Positions 58,598-64,000 of a stretch of DNA of 64,000 bases are shown here, one piece after another. Made by a program: the position numbers and the translations under genes. Every line of letters begins with the position of its first letter. Position 1 is the stretch's first letter. A model generated the notes under the pieces. That model searched no databases, had not been told where the DNA came from, and was given only the letters and a program-made list of their open reading frames with translations. The DNA lies in assembly GCF_024139115.2 (NCBI RefSeq), contig NC_085141.1, positions 172,682,994 through 172,746,993 on the forward strand. The letters are read 5' to 3'. Origin of the DNA: Armigeres subalbatus. Its lineage: Eukaryota > Arthropoda > Insecta > Diptera > Culicidae.

Positions 58598-59129
58598 GAT
58601 AGAATTTTTATTAAATGCAAAACTGTCTACCGGTGGGAACATGACGGCGATCCGTCACATATTGTCCTTTCAGTCTGCCGAGGACTAAGCCGAGCAACTA
58701 CTACACTTAGACGCTACTGTGGGCTACAACAGAAAGCACGTGCATGAGAAAAGAATGGATGTGTTTGATTGATCCGCAATTGCCTTTAGTTGTTGGACCG
58801 TATTCATCACATTACCACTAAGATAGCATGAGGTGATAAAATGTTCAAGATTTTTTTGAAAGAAGCTCGAAATAGGGAAAACAGATGAAGGGGCTATAGC
58901 CCCTCCTAGGCGTCGGGGCTAGTTACGTCAATGGAAAAAAACACTCAGAATAATCGGTGGTGCTGCCTTTCTCGTATATTATAAAACAAGAAAACACATA
59001 AAATTAACAAGAAATGTACTTAAGAGCAGTCAAAATTGCACGTTAGGAAAATAGATTCGATTATTTCCATCAATTCACATTTATTGGCGTTCATTTTTTT
59101 CTTTGATATCACGATCATCAGCAGTCAGC
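58598..59129. other. non-coding DNA
   Basis: Nothing recognised. Confidence 0.5.
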
Positions 59130-59990
59130 ACTCACCGTAGTGCGAATATTTTAATCCAGCATATACATCAATGTAGTATACCTGCCCTTAAAACTCTCAA
59201 CGGCGGTCACCACGCGTCGGTGTCGAACGTCGCCTAATATTTGGGCAGCTACAAGATGGTAGATGTTGTGACCATCCGATTATTTGAGATATGCTTAGAC
59301 TTGTATATTCTGAGTGAAAGAATGTCAACACAATGCATAACACAACTCTACAAAGTCCACTGCTTGAGAGCAGTAGACTAGCCCAAGACTACGCAAAGCA
59401 GTTGGAAATTGCACTTTCAATGGAAGAGCAACTAGGTGCAGCTTTTCTTAAAGATGCAGGGGAGAGATATTCGATCCTCCGTTGGTACCACAGGTACGCT
59501 GCCTACGGATCAACGTAACTACTGATATGACGGCGAATGGTGGCAAATAATGGACTAATGGAGTATGAAAATGCAGCATGTGCAAGAATGCTGCAACATC
59601 GCACGAGGGCGAACAGGCATGATACAAACGGGCGCAAAAAGGCAAACAACGATTTTTCGGAGAAAAAAGTACTAGCAGGAAGATCGAGATCATGCAGAGA
59701 CGGGGCAATTGTACAGCGATAATTACACACGAAAGCTCAATTTCCTTTGAAAAGTGCAGAAAATTACGGCAAGGTGATGGGCTTTAGTGCCTGCTTTGGT
59801 GAGAGTATACGATGCGCAGGAATTGATACGAGTGAAATGATTTTTATGAAGCTCATCATTGACAAACAGTGTATTAAGAGCTTACCGCTCAGCTATACGA
59901 AGAGCATCCATTCGGCAGGAAGTCTCTGCATTCAAACCCGTTTTGGTTTACAACATTTTAGAAATATATGTTTCGCCCGCTCCCTGTAGG
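59130..59990 (+). pseudogene. decayed RTE fragment (copy B family)
   Basis: Matches copy B near 12265 (CGTAGTGCGAATATT, AAAACTCTCAACGG), the linker (AATGCAGCATGTGCAAGAAT, GATACAAACGGGCGC), then jumps to the FADD-proximal part of copy D (AATTACGGCAAGGTGATGGG). Heavily mutated and internally deleted. Confidence 0.7.
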
Positions 59991-60474
59991 AGGTGTCATC
60001 AATAAAATAAATATATTAGAATTTTATACATAAATATTTTAAACATTTTATATAGTTACATTTCCATCGAACATGTTGACAAAAATCGTATGACTAGTTG
60101 ATGAATATGGAAATAGGTCCCATTATTAGAGACGATATAATAAAACATCCAATTACTGAAAATGTAACTAACTTATAAATTTGAAGAATATAGCACAAAA
60201 TATCCGATCACTCTTTCAAACAGTATGTCTATAGAAAATATTTCCTTGATCAATATGCACAATACTATAACGGTAGGAAATCGTCGAATACTTTTTTTTC
60301 GCTTGGTTTTCAATTAAGGCCAAAATGTCACTGTTTTGTAGAGTGAGTCAATTATTTAAGTAGGAAGGAGATGATCTACCTAACATCACTGGCCTTGGCC
60401 CTATCGATATATAAACTGTAATTATATACGGTTTGTAACAAGTCTAAAAACTAGAAAAAGACTAGCACGGTGAG
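59991..60474. other. spacer and RhoL 3' UTR side
   Basis: AT-rich, no gene; the right end probably includes the RhoL 3' UTR. No clear polyadenylation signal. Confidence 0.4.
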
Positions 60475-61185
60475 CTAGAGTATCGTGCAGACACGTGGCT
60501 TGGCGTGGGGCTTTTTCTCCACTGCTCGGACGGCTTCGTCGAACACTTCTCCGAGGTTGAGTTTCTTTTTGGCGGAACATTCCACCAGTGAGTATGCTTT
60601 GATTTTGTGCTTCAGCTTTTTACCCTCCGTGGTTGTGACAAACTTTTCCGATCCATGTACTCGGAGGTCGCTCTTGGTTCCTGAAAGACATCGATGTGTG
60701 GCAAATCAAAAATTAGGTAAAATGAGAATACTTGTTGCAGAATTACTTACCAACGAGCACAATCGGTACATGGGGTGCATAGTGCCTTATCTCTGGGTAC
60801 CATTTTGAAAGCACGTTATCGAAAGATGTTTTACTCGATATGGAGTAACATATAAGAAAACAATCGGTCTGCAATAACAATAGACATAAAAGTTACGTGG
60901 TGATAAACCGAAGACGATAACAGCCAATGACAACCGATTTGAACTTACATTCGGGTAACTTAATGGTCGCAGTCTTTCGTAGTCTTCTTGGCCAGCCGTG
61001 TCCCACAGTGTTAGGGCATATTCTTTCTCGTCCACTGTGATATTGCAGGCGTGATTATCGAACACCGTTGGCACGTACTCGACGGGGAACTCGTTTTGTG
61101 TGTAGGTAATTAGCATGCACGTTTTGCCAACCATACCATCGCCGACGGTGGTTATCTTCAGCGGACGCATATTGCCCATCGTCAT
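60475..61185 (-). CDS. RhoL: RhoL, Rho-family small GTPase, three coding exons
   Basis: Coding exons are 61185-60949, 60868-60751 and 60680-60475 (stop TAG). Donors are GTAAGT and both acceptors are AG; the joined frame is 186 codons. Motifs in order: P-loop GDGMVGKTC, switch I/effector [10 protein letters not shown], switch [20 protein letters not shown], the Rho insert region, base-recognition motif TKSDL, SAKKK, and a C-terminal CTIL CAAX box expected to be geranylgeranylated, placing the protein at membranes. The N-terminal [18 protein letters not shown] and the FDNHACNI segment match insect RhoL better than Rac, Cdc42 or Mtl. In flies RhoL acts in haemocyte adhesion and cell migration. 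An AG acceptor just 5' of the ATG (exon resumes at 61197) indicates at least one upstream 5'-UTR exon. TKSDL has Ser where many Rho proteins have Leu. The reading frame past 60949 runs into intron 1. Confidence 0.92.
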
Positions 61186-61197
61186 TTTGACGTCAGT
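61186..61197 (-). other. 5'-UTR end of RhoL exon with upstream splice acceptor
   Basis: Minus-strand TTTTACAG precedes ACTGACGTCAAAATG, a pyrimidine-rich acceptor 12 bases before the start codon. It implies a spliced leader exon upstream, not located here. Confidence 0.6.
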
Positions 61198-61540
61198 CTG
61201 TAAAAGTAAGAAATGAATTGATATAATAGCCGAGCTAATTTATTTTTGTATTATTTCGGTCATAAATGACCTGCGGTATGTGTAGGCAGTGTTGTCCTAC
61301 ACTCAGTGCAAACAAAATCTGCTCTTACTGCTTTTACTCCATCTAAACGATTTTATAGTCTCAACCTGAGTCATAGTCATCTGAACGTCATAGTCATCTG
61401 ATTGTATTCACTACACTGAGGTCTCAACTAGAGATGTACCGAATAAAAGGGCCAAATAATGGTAAAATATTTATTTTGCCAAATATTCGTTTCACCGAAA
61501 AATTGCAATATTCGGCCGAATAAGCCGAATAATGCCGAAT
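61198..61540. other. RhoL upstream region
   Basis: The first part is a RhoL 5'-UTR intron; AT-rich sequence with repeated GCCGAATA motifs (61500-61540) follows. Confidence 0.4.
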
Positions 61541-61556
61541 ATGTTAAATAATTGAA

Positions 61557-61845
61557 TAAGGGCCCCTCCTTAGCCGTGCGGTAAGATGCGCGGCTACAAA
61601 GCAAGACCATGCTGAGAGTGGCTGGGTTCGATTCCCGGTGCCGGTCTAGATAATTTTCGGCTTGGAAATTGTCTCGACTTCCCAGGGCATAAAAGTATCA
61701 TCGTGCTAGCCACATGATATACGAATGCAGAAATGGTAACTTGGCTTAGAAACCTCGCGGTTTATAACTGTGGAAGTGCTTCATGAACACTAAGCTGCGA
61801 GGCGGCAATGTCCCAGTGGGGGATGTAATGCCAACGAAGCAGAAG
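61557..61845 (+). mobile_element. Feilai-like tRNA-derived SINE
   Basis: Head CCTCCTTAGCCGTGCGGTAA with a B box GGTTCGATTCCCG; body ATTGTCTCGACTTCCCAGGG, AAAAGTATCATCGTGCTAGC, TAAGCTGCGAGGCGG; short tail GAAGCAGAAG. Layout and bases match the Aedes Feilai family as I know it. Flanked by ATGTT(A/G)AATAATT(G/C)AA (left 61541-61556; right copy split by RTE copy D). Confidence 0.85.
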
Positions 61846-61867
61846 ATGTTGAATAATACAAAAAGGG

Positions 61868-62177
61868 CTATAAGCTGGATTGCAGCAACTACCGCGCAAT
61901 CACATTGCTGAACGCCGCCTACAAGGTACTCTCCCAAATTTTATGCCGCCGACTAACACCAATTGCAAGAGAGTTCGTGGGGCAGTACCAGGCGGGATTT
62001 ATCGGTGAACGCTCTACCACAGACCAGGTGTTCGCCATACGTCAGGTATTGCAGAAATGCCGCGAATACAACGTGCCCACACATCATCTATTTATCGACT
62101 TCAAAGCCGCATATGATACAATCGATCGGGACCAGCTATGGCAGCTATACACGAAAACGGATTTCCGGATAAACTGA
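61868..62177 (+). pseudogene. RTE copy D RT, 5' part
   Basis: The frame reads NYRAITLLNAAYKVLSQILC, QYQAGFIGERSTTDQVFAIR and HHLFIDFKAAYDTIDRDQLW, then a frameshift near 62145. Confidence 0.85.
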
Positions 62178-63103
62178 TACGGTTGATCAAGGCGACGATG
62201 GATCGGGTGATGTGCGTAGTTCGAGTTTCAGGATTCTCGGGTCCCTTCGAAACGCGTAGAGGGTTACGGTAAGGTGATGGTCTTTCGTGTCTGCTATTCA
62301 ACATCGCTTTGGAGGGAGTAATACGAAGGGCAGGGATTGACACGAGTGGTACGATTTTCACGAAGTCCGTCCAGTTATTTGGTTTCGCCGACGACATTGA
62401 TATCATGGCACGTAACTTTGACCATCCTCTCAAAGGCCTACATCAGACTGAAAAGCGAAGATAAACGGATTGGACTAGTCATCAACACGTCGAAGACGAA
62501 GTACATGATAGGAAGAGGCACAAGAGAGGTCAATGTAAGCCACCACCACGAGTTTCTATCGATGGTTACGAAGTCGAGGTGGTTGAAGAGTTCGTGTACT
62601 TGGGCTCACTGGTGACCGCCGATAACGATACCAGCAGAGAAATTCGGAGACGCATAGTGGCTGGAAATCGTACGTACTTTGGACTCCGCAAGACGCTCCG
62701 ATCGAATAGAGTTCGCCGCCGTACCAAACTGACTATCTATAAAACGCTTATAAGACCGGTAGTCCTCTACGGACACGAGACCTGGACGATGCTCGTAGGA
62801 GTTTTTAAAAGGAAAGTGTTGCGTACCATCTATGGTGGAGTGCGGATGGCGGACGGTACGTGGAGGAGGCGAATGAACCAAGAGTTGCATCAGCTGTTAG
62901 GAGAACCATCCATCGTTCACACCGCGAAAATCGGAAGACTGCGGTGGGCCGGGCACGTAGCCAGAATGTCGGACAGTAATCCGGTAAAAATGAACAAGAA
63001 GGCGAGGTGCACAGCGGGCAAGGTGGATCGATCAGCTGGAAGACGATTTGCGGACCCTCCGCAGACTGCGTGGCTGGCGAAGTGCAGCCATGGACCGAGC
63101 TGA
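62178..63103 (+). pseudogene. RTE copy D catalytic box and C-terminal region
   Basis: LFGFADDIDIMARNF keeps both catalytic Asp residues (about 62376-62420). Then FVYLGSLVTADNDTSREIRR, RTYFGLRKTLRSNRVRRRTK, VLYGHETWTMLV and LRWAGHVARMSDSNPVKM. Frameshifts at about 62270 and 62460. Confidence 0.85.
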
Positions 63104-63429
63104 ATGGAGAAGACTTATGTGCAGCACAGGCCACTCCGGCCTTAGTCTGATAAATAATAATAATAATGTTGAATAATTCAAAAATTTATGTTAAAAAATA
63201 GTTTACTGATTACTGAAACAAATGTTTAAATATTCTACTTTCGTATTTTCGTAGTGTCATCCCTCACAGTGTGAAGCTTAATAAAATAAGACCTCAGCTC
63301 CACTACATAATTTTAAGACACAATTTTTAAAACGACTTATCTGCTTTTGTAAACAAAGATTCAAACGACGATTAGATGAATCTGATAGCTCTCCCACGCA
63401 AACCAACACCATCAACAGGTAGCGCAAAC

Positions 63430-63815
63430 CAAGATTTTTTTATGTACAGGTTATCCGACTTCGTCAGTAGATGGGAATAACTATAGATAGTAGAATCTAT
63501 AGATGAGCGAAAGCATGGCTGAGTCGATTTTTTTGCCCGTGCACACGCTCATATGACGTCACAGCCCTTAACGTTTCCATTGAAATCATGACGTCATGCT
63601 CGTTTGGAGACACGTTTGACAGTTCGTTTGGAGACAGTGGATTTATCTTCGCTCATCTATATATTCCACTATCTATAGGAATAACCAGCGCGGGGGGGAA
63701 ACATACATTTTCAGTGCAAAACGTAAACAAACGAGCATAAATTCCATACAAAAATCCAAGATGGCTGAGTTGGGGATATTGACAAGTCGGATAACCTGTA
63801 CATAAAAAAATCTTG
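63430..63815. mobile_element. hAT-like MITE nested in the shell, 8-bp duplication
   Basis: Ends CAAGATTTTTTTATGTACAG (inverted at 63796-63815); GCGCAAAC on both sides (63422-63429, 63816-63823). The arms continue GTTATCCGACTT. Confidence 0.9.
63482..63677. mobile_element. innermost MITE, 8-bp duplication
   Basis: Ends TATAGATAGTAGAATCTATA and complement TATAGATAGTGGAATATATA then GATGAGCGAA. GGAATAAC flanks both sides (63474-63481, 63678-63685). Confidence 0.9.
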
Positions 63816-64000
63816 GCGCAAACCTTCACCTACCTATTGATGGTGTTGGTTTGCGTGGGAGAGCTATCAGATTCGTCTATCTTTGTTTACAAAAGCAGAT
63901 AAGTCGTTTTGAAAATTTTGTCTTGATTTGTGAAATCAAGAATAATATTTTTCTTTTAATTATTTCAACGTTATTCAACGTGTTGCACCTTCGAACATGG

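Larger units (their letters stand above)
61858..63165 (+). mobile_element. RTE copy D, 5'-truncated, 12-bp target duplication
   Basis: Starts within the RT at AAAAAGGGCTATAAGCTGG and ends TAGTCTGATAAATAATAATA. ATGTTGAATAAT on both sides (61846-61857, 63166-63177). The same family as copy B, but here the catalytic block is present. Confidence 0.9.
63315..63925. mobile_element. outer palindromic MITE shell (17141-17368 family)
   Basis: Left AAAACGACTTATCTGCTTTT and inverted right arm, with inner CTCTCCCACGCAAACCAACA on both sides; interrupted by 63430-63815. Confidence 0.85.

Overview
The window looks like a mosquito genome, most probably Aedes. The evidence is three insect-type split genes (TAF9, the RFC4-type clamp-loader subunit, RhoL), a Feilai-like tRNA-derived SINE, several RTE-like LINE copies, a Jockey-like LINE and many palindromic MITEs. 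It is gene-poor. Only three genes look intact; each could be joined across GT-AG introns into one open frame. Identities come from recognition of family motifs, not from a database search.

Layout: 0-16 kb is repeat DNA: a split RTE fragment, a GC-rich LINE-like tail, RTE-like copy A, a mariner remnant and RTE copy B carrying a MITE. TAF9 (minus, 16.1-17.0 kb) has a palindromic MITE about 100 bp upstream. 17-29.5 kb holds MITE families with readable target-site duplications (TTA, TA and 8 bp), a decayed Rae1-like exon pair and a nest of TIR elements at 25.1-28.4 kb. RFC4 (plus) lies at 29.66-30.86 kb. 31-36.5 kb is an interleaved inverted-repeat complex into which a near full-length RTE copy (C) inserted with a 14-bp duplication.

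37.2-41.7 kb contains a tandem repeat, a 2.1-kb TIR element and further palindromes. 41.9-58.3 kb is the most striking part. One RTE-like element (copy E) is spread over 16.4 kb, interrupted by a small-LTR element with no recognisable gag/pol, by a foldback cluster that itself contains nested hAT-like elements, and by a Jockey-like LINE that also carries a DNA element. 59-60 kb has a decayed RTE piece. RhoL (minus) lies at 60.47-61.19 kb. A Feilai SINE whose right target duplication was hit by RTE copy D follows, and the window ends in a three-level nest of palindromic MITEs.

TAF9 acts in transcription initiation, RFC4 in PCNA loading and RhoL in small-GTPase signalling; nothing suggests they work together. 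I found no CRISPR, operon or other organised non-transposon system. The interest of the window is the readable history of nested insertions.
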